A stretch of DNA of 64,000 nucleotides from CABYIR01 sp038103905 (GTDB taxonomy: Bacteria > Pseudomonadota > Alphaproteobacteria > Pelagibacterales > AG-422-B15). How positions within the stretch are numbered: position 1 is the stretch's first letter; each line of letters begins with the position of its first letter. Under the pieces are notes generated by a model. That model was not told the DNA's origin. It ran no database searches and was given only the letters and a program-made list of their open reading frames with translations. Made by a program: the position numbers and the translations under genes. Positions 1 to 9,374 of the stretch are shown here, in pieces. The stretch spans positions 17,379 to 81,378 of the forward strand of contig JAYNZW010000007.1 in the NCBI GenBank assembly GCA_038103905.1, in the 5' to 3' direction.

Positions 1-1361
1 AACGCTATACCACTCTTGGAATGGCAACTGACCAAGGAAAAACTAGTAACTTAAATGGTCTACAACTAGTCTCTGATCTAGAAAAGAAAATTGTTCCAGA
101 AGTTGGTCATACAACTTTTAGGCCACCTTATACATCAGTTACAATTGGAACTATTATTGGTCGCGAAGTTGGTAAAAATTATCGTGCGACAAGGAAATCA
201 CCGATGCATGAATGGCACGAAAAACATAATGCTGTATTTGTTGATGCAGGGCTATGGTTGCGTCCAAGATTTTATAAACGTGGAAATGAAACTCTTCAAG
301 AGGCTGCTAAAAGAGAAGCTTTAAATGTAAGACAAAATGTTGGCATATGTGATGTTACATCTCTTGGAAAAATTGATATCAAGGGAACAGACTCTGCTGA
401 GTTTCTCAATAGGGTATATACAAATGCTTTTTTAAAGCTACCAGTCGGCAAAGCGCGATATGGTGTGATGTTAAGAGAAGATGGTATGGTTTTTGATGAT
501 GGAACGACAACAAGATTAGCTGAAAATCATTTTCATATGACAACCACAACCGCACAAGCTGCAAATGTTCTATCGCATCTTGAATATTATCTTCAAGTTG
601 TCTGGCCTGAACTTGATGTAAATGTAGTATCAACTACTGAACAATGGGCCGGAGCTGCTATTGCTGGTCCAAAATCTAGAGAATTACTTCAAAGACTTTT
701 TCCTGAAGAGGATATGAGCAATGAAGGGTTTCCATTCATGGGATTCAAAGAATTAGAATTTAAAAATACTATTGCGAGAGTTTTTCGTATCTCTTTTTCA
801 GGCGAATTAGCCTATGAAATGAATGTAATGTCTGACTATGGAGAGGAAATGTGGAATGAAATTATAAGTCAAGGAAAAGATCTTGGTATTCAGCCTTATG
901 GCACTGAAGCTCTTTCAACACTTAGAATTGAAATGGGTCATGTTGCTGGTTCAGAGATTGATGGACGAACGATCGCTTATGATCTTTCACTTGAAGGAAT
1001 GCTCAGCCAGAAAAAAGATTTTATTGGAAAAAGATCTCTTAGTAGAAAAGCATTTACAGAGGATAATAGAGAAAAAATTGTTGGAGTTGTTCCAATTGAT
1101 AAAAAAACATCGATTCCTGAAGGCTCTTATCTGGTTGAAAATGCAAAAGCAGGCTTTCCAAATCCTAAACTGGGTCATGTATCTGCTTCTTGTTGGAGCG
1201 TTGAATATGACAATCCTTTTTCACTAGCAATTATTAAAGATGGTAAAAATAAAAAAGGTGAAAAACTATTTGCCGTATCACCTCTCAAAAATAAGATAAT
1301 CCCTGTTGAGATTGTGTCTCAACACTATGTAGATCCTGAGGGAAAAAGAGTACGTTCATGA
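1..1361 (+). CDS. soxA: Sarcosine oxidase alpha subunit, C-terminal part (cut by window start)
   Basis: The reading frame is open from base 3 (RYTTLGMATDQGKTSN), so the gene began before the window and the Met codon at 21 is internal. This is the second half of the roughly 1000-residue alpha subunit of heterotetrameric sarcosine oxidase, which demethylates sarcosine to glycine with H2O2 and 5,10-methylene-tetrahydrofolate. What is visible is the aminomethyltransferase (GcvT-like) folate domain, with GICDVTSLGKIDIKG and GVMLREDGMVFDDGTT, followed by the GcvT C-terminal barrel. The FAD/NAD-binding half, and probably soxB and soxD, lie upstream. It overlaps soxG by 4 bases (ATGA), which suggests translational coupling. 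Confidence 0.95.
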   Translation, partial: RYTTLGMATDQGKTSNLNGLQLVSDLEKKIVPEVGHTTFRPPYTSVTIGTIIGREVGKNYRATRKSPMHEWHEKHNAVFVDAGLWLRPRFYKRGNETLQEAAKREALNVRQNVGICDVTSLGKIDIKGTDSAEFLNRVYTNAFLKLPVGKARYGVMLREDGMVFDDGTTTRLAENHFHMTTTTAQAANVLSHLEYYLQVVWPELDVNVVSTTEQWAGAAIAGPKSRELLQRLFPEEDMSNEGFPFMGFKELEFKNTIARVFRISFSGELAYEMNVMSDYGEEMWNEIISQGKDLGIQPYGTEALSTLRIEMGHVAGSEIDGRTIAYDLSLEGMLSQKKDFIGKRSLSRKAFTEDNREKIVGVVPIDKKTSIPEGSYLVENAKAGFPNPKLGHVSASCWSVEYDNPFSLAIIKDGKNKKGEKLFAVSPLKNKIIPVEIVSQHYVDPEGKRVRS

Positions 1362-1945
1362 GTAAAATTACTCCATTATCAAATTCACATGAATTAGGGC
1401 TTCATGGTAATTGTAAAGATAAGGATGAGGCTAACTTATTAGTTATAAGGGAGGTCACAAATATAAAAATTTATCAACTCTCTAAATTTAAAAAGAGTAA
1501 TTTTGACATTAATAATTTTTCACTAGACGGTTATAAGCTTCCAAATGAATCAGGATTATCTACAGGCAATGAAAACTTAAGAATACTATGGCAAGCACCG
1601 AATATTTGGATGATAATTTCTTATAATGAAAACATTATTCAAGAAATTGGGAAACAATGTTCAGATAGTGACTTTGCAATTACTGATCTATCTCATTCAA
1701 GGGCAATTCTTGAGGTTAAAGGAAAAGATGCACTCAATGTAATCAAAAAAGGGTCGCCGCTCAATCTCAATAATTTTAGAAAGAATAATTGCGCAAACTC
1801 AGTTTATCACGGTATTACAGTATCTATCGACATGATCAATGATGACCCTATAACATTAAATATCATGGCTCTAAGAAGCTTTGCTGGATCTTTTCATCAC
1901 GCTATAACTGATGCATCACTTGAATTTGGTTTTAACGCTATTTAA
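1358..1945 (+). CDS. soxG: Sarcosine oxidase gamma subunit
   Basis: A 195-residue protein directly coupled to soxA, matching the size, position and general pattern of SoxG, the small non-catalytic subunit that packs against the alpha folate domain. It has the family-like segments ILWQAPNIWMI, AITDLSHSRAILEVKG and SVYHGITVSIDM. SoxG is poorly conserved, so the assignment rests on synteny (soxB-D-A-G order) as much as on sequence. It is probably cytoplasmic. The start is the ATG that overlaps the soxA stop. Confidence 0.88.
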   Translation: MSKITPLSNSHELGLHGNCKDKDEANLLVIREVTNIKIYQLSKFKKSNFDINNFSLDGYKLPNESGLSTGNENLRILWQAPNIWMIISYNENIIQEIGKQCSDSDFAITDLSHSRAILEVKGKDALNVIKKGSPLNLNNFRKNNCANSVYHGITVSIDMINDDPITLNIMALRSFAGSFHHAITDASLEFGFNAI

Positions 1946-1956
1946 AATCAAAATAA

Positions 1957-2985
1957 ATGAGATTTGAAAATATTATTTTAGATATACTCAGAGTACTTCC
2001 CAAATCATTACTTAAACTAATTGCGGGACCGCCCTTAATAATTGATGGAAATCAACTAGATCTAAATATTCAGGTGGTAGAAAAACTCTCTCAGAAAGAA
2101 ACAAAACAAACTCGAATTACAACTCATGACTACAGAGAAGCAGCAAAAAGATTTGATTTAATAGGCTTACCTCGAGTCAAGAAAATTAAAATTGAAGATA
2201 TAGAATTAAAAGGTCCAACTGAAATACTTAATGCCAGAATTTATTACCCCAAAGTGACATCTAATAAAGACGGTGCAGTACTTTTCTTTCATCAAGGTGG
2301 TCTAGTATTAATGAACCACTTGACTGATGATTACTTTTGTTCACTTCTTGCAGAGAAGTGTAATGCTAAAGTGATTTCACTTGATTACAGACTTTGCCCA
2401 GAAAATAAATTTCCTGCACCAATTGAAGATTGCTTATTTCTTTGGGATTATGTGCAAGAAAATAGTTCTAAATTAGGAATAAATCCTAACAAAATTGCTC
2501 TTACAGGTGATAGTGCCGGTGGAATGATATCAAGCACTATGAGTATTATTTTAAGGGACAGAGGGGGAATACAACCTATTGCGATGTGTATCGCCTATCC
2601 ATGGGTTACATCCAGTTTTGATGATCAACCTTCATTACAAAGTTGTGCAGATACATTTCCACTATCAAGAGAAACTGTAGAGTTTTTTAATAAGAGTGTT
2701 TTTCCAGATGGAAAAAACCTTGATCACCGATGGGCAAATCCATTGTATGAAAATGATTTAACAAACTTACCTCCAACAATAATTGCAACAGCTGGCTTTG
2801 ACCCTATAAGAGATCAAGGAAATAGTTTTGCGGAGAAATTGATTAATCATAAAAATGAAGTAAAACACTATTTCTATTCTAACTTATCTCACAGTTTTTT
2901 AATTCTAGGGCGTATAAGTAATGAGGCTAATAATGCATGTATTCAATTAGCAAATGAATTAGCTAAATATTTTAATCATAATTAG
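1957..2985 (+). CDS. Alpha/beta hydrolase, HSL-type esterase
   Basis: A 342-residue serine hydrolase of the hormone-sensitive-lipase (alpha/beta hydrolase_3) family. The oxyanion motif reads HQGG (residues 112-115) in place of the usual HGGG. The nucleophile elbow is GDSAGG with Ser186, the acid is in GFDPIRD (Asp282) and the base is His312 in LSHSF. Such enzymes cleave small carboxylic esters or amides; the substrate cannot be read from sequence. It starts 11 bases after soxG, so it is probably part of the same transcript, which hints at release of a methylated amine or acyl compound feeding the sarcosine pathway. There is no signal peptide. Confidence 0.85.
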   Translation: MRFENIILDILRVLPKSLLKLIAGPPLIIDGNQLDLNIQVVEKLSQKETKQTRITTHDYREAAKRFDLIGLPRVKKIKIEDIELKGPTEILNARIYYPKVTSNKDGAVLFFHQGGLVLMNHLTDDYFCSLLAEKCNAKVISLDYRLCPENKFPAPIEDCLFLWDYVQENSSKLGINPNKIALTGDSAGGMISSTMSIILRDRGGIQPIAMCIAYPWVTSSFDDQPSLQSCADTFPLSRETVEFFNKSVFPDGKNLDHRWANPLYENDLTNLPPTIIATAGFDPIRDQGNSFAEKLINHKNEVKHYFYSNLSHSFLILGRISNEANNACIQLANELAKYFNHN

Positions 2986-3050
2986 CTTATCTTTCCAAAT
3001 AATTCTGATTTTATGATTGTATTTTTCATCATGTAACAGCATAATTCTTT

Positions 3051-4370
3051 ATGGCTGAGAGTTTAGCTAAAATTGCTGCAAGAAAAAAAATTAAATATTT
3101 CCTTATAAGTTTTGTAGACTTGTTTGGTGTACTAAGAGCAAAATTAGTACCTGCTCAAGCTATTGCTGAAATGCAAAAAAATGGGGCTGGATTTGCTGGA
3201 TTTGCAACTTACTTAGACATGTCGCCAGCTGACTCTGATATGCTTGCCATACCTGATCCAAAAAGTCTAACTCAATTACCATGGAAGCCTGAAGTTGGAT
3301 GGCTTGCAAGTGATCTGTACATGGATGGCAAGATTGTTGATCAATGTCCTCGGGTAATTTTAAAAAAACAAATAGAAAAGCTATCTGATAAAAAAATGAT
3401 TATGCAATCAGGTGTCGAGTGTGAGTTTTTTCTATTGAATGAGGAGGGAGATGAGGTTGGTGATAAATTCGATACTTCCGCAAAGCCATGTTATGAACAA
3501 AATACTCTCATGCGTCGGTATGATGTAATAAAGGAAATTTGTGACTCAATGATTAAATTAGGATGGAAGCCTTATCAAAATGATCATGAAGATGCAAATG
3601 GTCAATTTGAAATGAACTGGCATTATTCAGATTGTCTCACCACTGCAGATCGACATGTCTTTTTTAAATTCATGGTCAAATCTATAGCTGAGAAATATGG
3701 CTTGAGAGCAACTTTTATGGCTAAACCTTTTCCAAACTTAACAGGAAACGGATGCCATGCTCATGTCTCACTATGGGATAGACAAAAGAAAAATAATCTT
3801 TTTGAAGATGCTAATGATGAACTTGGATTATCGAAACTAGGATATTCATTTATTGGTGGAATGATGAAGTCTGCTGATTGTTTTTCTGCAATATTTAATC
3901 CATCAATAAACAGTTATAATCGTATTGGAGCATCAAATACTTTGTCAGGAGCTACTTGGTCTCCTAGTACTGTAACTTATACTGGAAACAATAGAACTCA
4001 TATGATCCGTATACCTGATTCGGGAAGATTTGAAGTTCGACATGCTGATGGATCCGCAAACCCTTATTTATTGCAAGCAGGGTTAATTGCGCTAGGTTTA
4101 GATGGAATAAATAGTAATCGTAAACCAGGCAAAAGATTAGATATAAATATGTATACACAGGGACATAAAGTTAAAAGAGTTAAAAAACTTCCAACAAATT
4201 TAAATGATGCTATCAAGTTGTTTCATCAAAGTGAGGTTGCAAAAAAATCTTTTTCACCAAGTGTTGTTTCAAAGTTTGTAAAGTTGAAAAAAAGAGAATT
4301 GAAAGAATTTGCCAGTCAATCAGAGGAAGAAGCATATGATTGGCAGAGAAATAATGCAATAGACTGCTAA
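3051..4370 (+). CDS. glnT: Type III (GlnT-like) glutamine synthetase / gamma-glutamylamide synthetase
   Basis: 439 residues of glutamine-synthetase fold. Catalytic-domain motifs: GVECEFFL (121-128, metal-binding glutamates), the region 177-189 ending QFEMN, NGCHAHVSLW (233-242) and NNRTHMIR (313-320) followed by GRFEVRHADGSANPYL. It lacks the adenylylation-type C-terminus of GlnA and resembles GlnT and gamma-glutamylmethylamide synthetases, which join glutamate to ammonia or an amine using ATP. In rhizobia and other alphaproteobacteria glnT/glx genes lie beside soxBDAG, as here. Whether the substrate is ammonia, methylamine or another amine is not decidable from the sequence. The 65-base gap upstream could hold its own promoter. 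Confidence 0.85.
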   Translation: MAESLAKIAARKKIKYFLISFVDLFGVLRAKLVPAQAIAEMQKNGAGFAGFATYLDMSPADSDMLAIPDPKSLTQLPWKPEVGWLASDLYMDGKIVDQCPRVILKKQIEKLSDKKMIMQSGVECEFFLLNEEGDEVGDKFDTSAKPCYEQNTLMRRYDVIKEICDSMIKLGWKPYQNDHEDANGQFEMNWHYSDCLTTADRHVFFKFMVKSIAEKYGLRATFMAKPFPNLTGNGCHAHVSLWDRQKKNNLFEDANDELGLSKLGYSFIGGMMKSADCFSAIFNPSINSYNRIGASNTLSGATWSPSTVTYTGNNRTHMIRIPDSGRFEVRHADGSANPYLLQAGLIALGLDGINSNRKPGKRLDINMYTQGHKVKRVKKLPTNLNDAIKLFHQSEVAKKSFSPSVVSKFVKLKKRELKEFASQSEEEAYDWQRNNAIDC

Positions 4371-4374
4371 GTAA

Positions 4375-5148
4375 ATGTTACTCAAAAATAAAAAGGTGGT
4401 CATATCTGCTGGAGCAAGTGGTATAGGCTGGGCTACTGCTAAAGTATTACATAAAAGAGGAGCAAAAGTATTTCTATGTGATATTGATAAACAGCGTATT
4501 AAAAAAATTAATCAAGATAAAAAAAATAATATACGTGCTTTCTTATGCAACGCTGACGATGAGAAAGATGTTAGAGATTTTTTTAAAGAAATAAAAAAAT
4601 TTACCAGTACAATCGATTGCCTTATCAATAATGTAGGAATTGCTGGTCCCACGGGAGTAATCGAAAAATTAAATACTAAAAATTGGGATCAAACTCTTAA
4701 AACAAATGTTATTAGTCATTTTTTATTTACAAAAAATGCTATTCCAATGCTTAAAAGAAATAAAGGTGGCTCTATAATAAATATTTCTTCAACCGCAGGT
4801 GTTTTTGGTTTCCCACTAAGGTCTCCCTACGCTGTAAGTAAGGCAGCAACATTGAGTTTCACTAAGACTGCAGCAATGGAATTGGGAAAATATAAGATAA
4901 GAGTTAATGCTATTCTTCCTGGCGTAACAAGAGGATCAAGAATGAACAGAGTAATTGATGCAAAAGCCAAATACTTAAAAGTATCGAAAAAAAGTATCGA
5001 AAAAGATTTTGTGTCTATGGCATCAATGAATAGCTGGATTGAAGAAGAAGATATTGGAAAATTATGTTCGTTTCTAATGTCCGATGATAGTAATAAGATT
5101 TCTGGACAATCCATTGCAGTTGATGGCAATAAATTGCGAGCTGATTAG
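4375..5148 (+). CDS. Short-chain dehydrogenase/reductase
   Basis: A 257-residue classical SDR. NAD(P)-binding SAGASGIG (residues 11-18), NNVG (85-88), Ser139/140, and the catalytic Tyr152 and Lys156 in YAVSK. Asp36 at the end of the second strand (LCDID) suggests NAD rather than NADP. It starts 4 bases after glnT, so it is co-transcribed with it. Relatives are annotated as 3-oxoacyl-ACP reductase or sugar/alcohol dehydrogenases; the substrate is unknown. It meets the minus-strand alcohol dehydrogenase with only 7 bases between stops. Confidence 0.88.
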   Translation: MLLKNKKVVISAGASGIGWATAKVLHKRGAKVFLCDIDKQRIKKINQDKKNNIRAFLCNADDEKDVRDFFKEIKKFTSTIDCLINNVGIAGPTGVIEKLNTKNWDQTLKTNVISHFLFTKNAIPMLKRNKGGSIINISSTAGVFGFPLRSPYAVSKAATLSFTKTAAMELGKYKIRVNAILPGVTRGSRMNRVIDAKAKYLKVSKKSIEKDFVSMASMNSWIEEEDIGKLCSFLMSDDSNKISGQSIAVDGNKLRAD

Positions 5149-5155
5149 CTTTTTA

Positions 5156-6301
5156 TTATAAATTTCCTTCAAATGAATTTAAATAGAGTGTTTTCATATC
5201 ATTTTCACTTAACTCGAGTGGATTAGTTGGAGTCGAGGGATCAACAAGTGCCATCTTGGAAAGTTTATCAAAATCAAATTCAAGATTAAGCTCTTTTAGG
5301 GTATGTGGAATTGAGAGTTTATTTCTCAAATCTATTATCCATTTTAAAAATCCATCAAATGTTTGGTTATTTAAATCAATGTATTTAGAAAGATATATTA
5401 TTCTCTCTTCTATCTGGGATTGATTAAATTTAATTACATACGGCATAAAGATTGCATTCGATAGCCCATGATGCACATCGTTTACCGCATTGATTGGATG
5501 ACTTAATGAATGAATCGCGCCCAACCCCTTTTGAAATGCTGTTGAGCCCATCGTTGAACTAACTAACATTTTAGCTCTAGCTTCAATATTTTCTGGAGTA
5601 TTGTAAGCGTCAATTAAGTTTTCTTTGATTATTTTAATGCCCTCTAGAGCAATTCCATGTGCCATTGGATGAAAAACATTTGAGCAATAAGCTTCAAGAC
5701 AGTGGGCTAAAGCGTCCATTCCAGTTGCAGCTGTTAAATGTTTAGGCAAAGAAACCGTTAAAGAAGGATCTAGAATAACTAAATCTGGGAGCATCGATGG
5801 ATGAAAAATGATCTTTTTTGTATAAGTTTCTTCATCAACAATAAGCGACGCTCTTCCTGTTTCTGAACCAGTTCCCGCCGTTGTTGGAACTGCTATTACA
5901 CTTGGTAAATTTTTAACAATTGCTCGAGTCCAATTATCTCCAACATCCTCAAAGTACCAAATATTTTCTTTTTGCTTAGACATAAAGGCAATTGCTTTTC
6001 CTGCATCAAGAGAACTGCCTCCCCCAATTGCAATTACCCCATCATTTTTATCTTTAAGAAAAACATCAACCCCATCGCTAATATTTTGTCCAGTTGGATT
6101 ACCTTTTATCTCAGAAAAAATACTAAACGTAATTTCTGATTTGGACAGACTCTCAACAATAAGACTAAATTGATCAATTTCTCTAAATTGAGGATCCGTT
6201 ACAATTAAAGGATTTTTTATTTCTAATTCATTTATAAAGTTTACAAGTTCATAAATTCTATCAATACCAAATTTAATTGGTGTTGGATAATTCCAATTCA
6301 T
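5156..6301 (-). CDS. Iron-containing alcohol dehydrogenase
   Basis: 381 residues from the ATG at 6301; a longer frame to 6361 would overlap the upstream gene by 50 bases and adds no family-like sequence, so I prefer the shorter start (MNWNYPTPIKFG). It has the group III Fe-ADH layout: an NAD-binding region with IGGGSSLDAGKA and PTTAGTGSE, then metal-ligand segments ATGMDALAHCLEAY and AIHSLSHPINAV...DVHHG. Such enzymes oxidise alcohols or reduce aldehydes and ketones. It follows the 3-hydroxyisobutyrate dehydrogenase-like gene by 10 bases, so the two are probably one operon handling hydroxy acids or diols. Confidence 0.9.
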   Translation of the reverse strand: MNWNYPTPIKFGIDRIYELVNFINELEIKNPLIVTDPQFREIDQFSLIVESLSKSEITFSIFSEIKGNPTGQNISDGVDVFLKDKNDGVIAIGGGSSLDAGKAIAFMSKQKENIWYFEDVGDNWTRAIVKNLPSVIAVPTTAGTGSETGRASLIVDEETYTKKIIFHPSMLPDLVILDPSLTVSLPKHLTAATGMDALAHCLEAYCSNVFHPMAHGIALEGIKIIKENLIDAYNTPENIEARAKMLVSSTMGSTAFQKGLGAIHSLSHPINAVNDVHHGLSNAIFMPYVIKFNQSQIEERIIYLSKYIDLNNQTFDGFLKWIIDLRNKLSIPHTLKELNLEFDFDKLSKMALVDPSTPTNPLELSENDMKTLYLNSFEGNL

Positions 6302-6311
6302 GTTTTGTAAG

Positions 6312-7265
6312 TTAGTTTTCAATTTTAACCTCGTATCCATCTCTTCTTTTAGTGTCATCAACTAGTTCTGACGGAAAACCCTCAGCTCTTAGATCTGTGT
6401 GGCAGGCATCCTCCAATCTTTTAACTATCATCGATGACCATGCTCTGTCTCCATACTTGTCACGTCCCTTTTTAAAAATTTCAGTTATCAAAGGAGATAT
6501 TTCAGTAGGAATATCCATTGATTTAGCGAGGTCGTCAAATAAACCAACATCTTTACAAACTAAGTCCATTGTGAAATTTATATTATAGCTCCCATTCATG
6601 ATTACTTGACTCTCAGTTTCATGAACAAATGAATTTCCTGAACTAATCTTTATTCCTTCAAAGGCTTTATTTAAATCGATTCCAGCTTTTTTACAAACCA
6701 TCAGACCTTCTCCTAAAGCTGCAAGATGAGTTGAAGCTAAGTAATTTGTAACTACTTTTAAAACTGAAGCCTTGCCTAACTCTCCAACATGAAGAATCTG
6801 ATATCCCATTGCAGACAATGCTGGAAAAGCTTTATCAAAGGCAATTCGTGAACCGCCAACTAAGATTGCAATATTGCCAGTTGCGGCTCTATGACAACCA
6901 CCCGAAACAGGGGCTTCACAACAATGAATTCCTTTCTCCTCCATTAATTTTCCAAGGCGTAACATCTCACGACTATCTGTTGTACTCATCTCAATCCAAA
7001 CCTTACCGGCTGAAGCGCCATGAATTAATCCATTGCTTCCCTCTACAACATTAGCAACGGCTTCAGGGCTTGGTAAGCAAGTAATTGCAATATCAGTTAG
7101 GGAAGCAAGTTCTTTGGGTGAGTCAGCCCATTGAGCTTTAGATTGTATTAAATCTTCAGCATTCGTTTTTTCAAGATCATAAACATATAAATGGTGTCCA
7201 GCTGCTATCAAGCTGTTGGCCAGCTTAAAACCAACGTTACCTAATCCTATAAACCCTATTTTCAT
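6312..7265 (-). CDS. NAD(P)-dependent beta-hydroxyacid dehydrogenase, 3-hydroxyisobutyrate dehydrogenase family
   Basis: A 317-residue protein with an N-terminal Rossmann motif GFIGLGNVG, the substrate loop EAPVSGGCHRAATG (family signature around the catalytic Ser/Gly loop), and the catalytic-lysine helix GKASVLKVVTNYL, followed by the all-helical dimerisation domain. The family includes 3-hydroxyisobutyrate, tartronate semialdehyde and L-threonate-type dehydrogenases, and the exact substrate is not clear. The approximately 30-residue C-terminal extension after the helical domain is longer than in typical 290-residue members. It is probably transcribed with the Fe-ADH downstream and the EamA transporter upstream (20-base gap). 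Confidence 0.88.
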   Translation of the reverse strand: MKIGFIGLGNVGFKLANSLIAAGHHLYVYDLEKTNAEDLIQSKAQWADSPKELASLTDIAITCLPSPEAVANVVEGSNGLIHGASAGKVWIEMSTTDSREMLRLGKLMEEKGIHCCEAPVSGGCHRAATGNIAILVGGSRIAFDKAFPALSAMGYQILHVGELGKASVLKVVTNYLASTHLAALGEGLMVCKKAGIDLNKAFEGIKISSGNSFVHETESQVIMNGSYNINFTMDLVCKDVGLFDDLAKSMDIPTEISPLITEIFKKGRDKYGDRAWSSMIVKRLEDACHTDLRAEGFPSELVDDTKRRDGYEVKIEN

Positions 7266-7285
7266 ACAACCCTATCCTTTCAATC

Positions 7286-8194
7286 TTAAAGTGTTGGAGG
7301 AACTGGTTTTTGACGTGTTCCAATTGCATGAAATGCAATTGAGAAAACAATAATTAATCCACCAATCAATGTATAAATGGCTGGTACCTCATTTACACCA
7401 AAAAGAGGAATCCAACACCAAATTACACCCCCAACAACTTCTGTTAATGATAGCAACATGAATTCTGCTGCTGGCAAATACTTTGATCCAATACTCAAGA
7501 GTATTAATCCAGATGCTACAAAAGAACCATGCAAAATACTAAGAAGAATATTTCTAGCAGGCATAGTAAGATCTTCTGAAAAGATTAATATCATTATGAC
7601 AGAAAATAAAGCACAGGTTACGCCTGATATCATGATAGTAGTGAACTTAGGTGTGTCAGGCTGCCATCTTAAAGTCACAGCAAAAGTTGCGAATGAAATA
7701 GAGCAAAATAATCCAAAGATCCATCCTAAAAAAGTTCCTGACTGCCAGTCGCTATAAGCCATAACAAACATACCCCCAAGTGAAATCAAGCATGCAATTA
7801 AAGTAGCGGCCCTTACATATTCTCTCAAAAAAATATAAGCAAAGAGACCTGCAAATAATGGTTGAGTACCAATCATAAATAATGTTGTAGCTGCTGATGT
7901 ATAAGTCATTCCAAAAATAAAAAAAATAAAAGCAAATGCTAATGCAACACCGCCAAGTAAGCCTGAAAGACCAACTCTTTTAAAATTATGTCTGAATGCA
8001 AATCCTTCTTTGTATAGTAAAAAAATTAATAAAATTATCGCAACAGTTAGGCCTCTGCAAAATAAATAATGCCATTGATAGATTTGAGCATCAACCATAT
8101 GTCTTACAGTTGGAGCCCCAAAACTCCAAATCAATCCTGCCGATAGAGCAAGTATAAATCCTAAAAAATATTTTTTATTGTAATCGGAACTCAT
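7286..8194 (-). CDS. EamA (DMT) family transporter
   Basis: 302 residues from the ATG at 8194 (MSSDYNKKYF). The open frame extends to 8251 but would then overlap the divergent hydrolase gene at 8241, so the inner start is preferred. It has ten hydrophobic segments in two repeated five-helix EamA halves (for example FILALSAGLIWSFGAPTVR opening the first half), a drug/metabolite transporter fold of the inner membrane. Substrate and direction are unknown. Its place upstream of two dehydrogenases suggests it moves a related organic acid or alcohol. Confidence 0.85.
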   Translation of the reverse strand: MSSDYNKKYFLGFILALSAGLIWSFGAPTVRHMVDAQIYQWHYLFCRGLTVAIILLIFLLYKEGFAFRHNFKRVGLSGLLGGVALAFAFIFFIFGMTYTSAATTLFMIGTQPLFAGLFAYIFLREYVRAATLIACLISLGGMFVMAYSDWQSGTFLGWIFGLFCSISFATFAVTLRWQPDTPKFTTIMISGVTCALFSVIMILIFSEDLTMPARNILLSILHGSFVASGLILLSIGSKYLPAAEFMLLSLTEVVGGVIWCWIPLFGVNEVPAIYTLIGGLIIVFSIAFHAIGTRQKPVPPTL

Positions 8195-8240
8195 ATAGCT
8201 TGAAAAAGAATATATAAAAAAACAACTTATTACACTATAA

Positions 8241-9374
8241 ATGATACACATGATTGAACGTGAAATCAGAGGGTTTTGTCACAATAACTTTCAAAAAGTT
8301 GCTGAAGTATTTTCTACAAATTTAAATAGTGATGAAGAGGTTGGCGCTTCATTTACTGTAATTCAAAATAGTGAAATATTGGTAGATATTCACGGTGGAT
8401 TTAAGGACAAGGAAGAAACTGACCCTTGGAATGCGGACACATTAGTAGGAGTTCACTCAACAGGAAAAGGTATAGTCTCTATGATTATAGCTCTATTAAT
8501 TGATCAAAACATACTAAGCCTGGATGAAAATGTATCGACTTATTGGCCAGAGTTTAAAGGAGACGGTAAAGAAGAAATTACTGTTAGAACTCTTTTATCT
8601 CATCAGGCTGGAATGTACGCTTGGAGGGAAAAAGTTCATGAAGATGATTTTCTTAATTGGGAATACATTGTTGAACTTCTTGAAAAGCAATGTCCATTTC
8701 ATAAACCGCATGAACTGATTTGCTATCATCCAAAAACAATAGGATTTCTAGTTGGAGAACTTGTAAGAAAAGTTACTAAGAAATCAGTGGGAGAATTTCT
8801 TAAAGAAAAATTATCTACTCCATTGAATGCTCATTGTTTCATTGGAACTCCTGAAATCTACCATAGCAATATAGCTACATTGATAAGTGCTCCAAGCTTG
8901 AGGAAAGCTTTTAGTGATCCAAAAAATATTGACGAATATACTCTCGTTTCATTCCTCAATCCTGGAAATAGAACCAAAACAGCAAATACAAAAGAATATC
9001 GCCTTGCTGAAATACCAGCTCTCAATTGTCATAGCAATTCACGATCTCTTGCTCAAATTTATGATTATTTTCTCAATAGTAATTTTATTAGTAAAGAAAC
9101 ATTCAATAAAGTTACATCAATAGAAGTAAAAGGAGAAGATCAAGTGATGAAAAGACCCATGCAGTGGAGTCCAGTTGGCTTTAGCATTGGTGGAGGTAAA
9201 TTATTCGGTAAAAGTAGCCAATCATTTGGACACACAGGATGGGGAGGCTCAATGGCATTTGCAGATCCCGAAAATAACCTTAGCATATCCTATACAATGA
9301 ATATGCTTACAGGGTCTATGCTTGGTGACCAGAGAGCATTAAACTTAGTAGAGGCTACTTATAAAAACTTATGA
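8241..9374 (+). CDS. Serine hydrolase, class C beta-lactamase fold
   Basis: 377 residues of the beta-lactamase/EstB family. The active-site SxxK motif reads STGK in VGVHSTGKGIV, a C-terminal HTG triad (FGHTGWGG) replaces KTG, and WSPVGFSIGGG matches the family's late strand. There is no signal peptide, so it probably acts in the cytoplasm as an esterase or amidase rather than in antibiotic resistance. It overlaps the GPH symporter by 4 bases, which places it first in an operon with galactokinase and a GH1 glycosidase. A second Met at codon 4 is an alternative start. A role in deacylating an imported glycoside is inference. Confidence 0.85.
   Translation: MIHMIEREIRGFCHNNFQKVAEVFSTNLNSDEEVGASFTVIQNSEILVDIHGGFKDKEETDPWNADTLVGVHSTGKGIVSMIIALLIDQNILSLDENVSTYWPEFKGDGKEEITVRTLLSHQAGMYAWREKVHEDDFLNWEYIVELLEKQCPFHKPHELICYHPKTIGFLVGELVRKVTKKSVGEFLKEKLSTPLNAHCFIGTPEIYHSNIATLISAPSLRKAFSDPKNIDEYTLVSFLNPGNRTKTANTKEYRLAEIPALNCHSNSRSLAQIYDYFLNSNFISKETFNKVTSIEVKGEDQVMKRPMQWSPVGFSIGGGKLFGKSSQSFGHTGWGGSMAFADPENNLSISYTMNMLTGSMLGDQRALNLVEATYKNL

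Noticed and set aside
6302..6361. N-terminal extension of the iron alcohol dehydrogenase
   Set aside because: It would overlap the upstream dehydrogenase gene by 50 bases and does not resemble the family; the ATG at 6301 starts the conserved part.
8241..9374. Beta-lactamase resistance gene
   Set aside because: No signal peptide and an HTG instead of KTG triad; the operon context is sugar use, so an EstB-like esterase is more likely.
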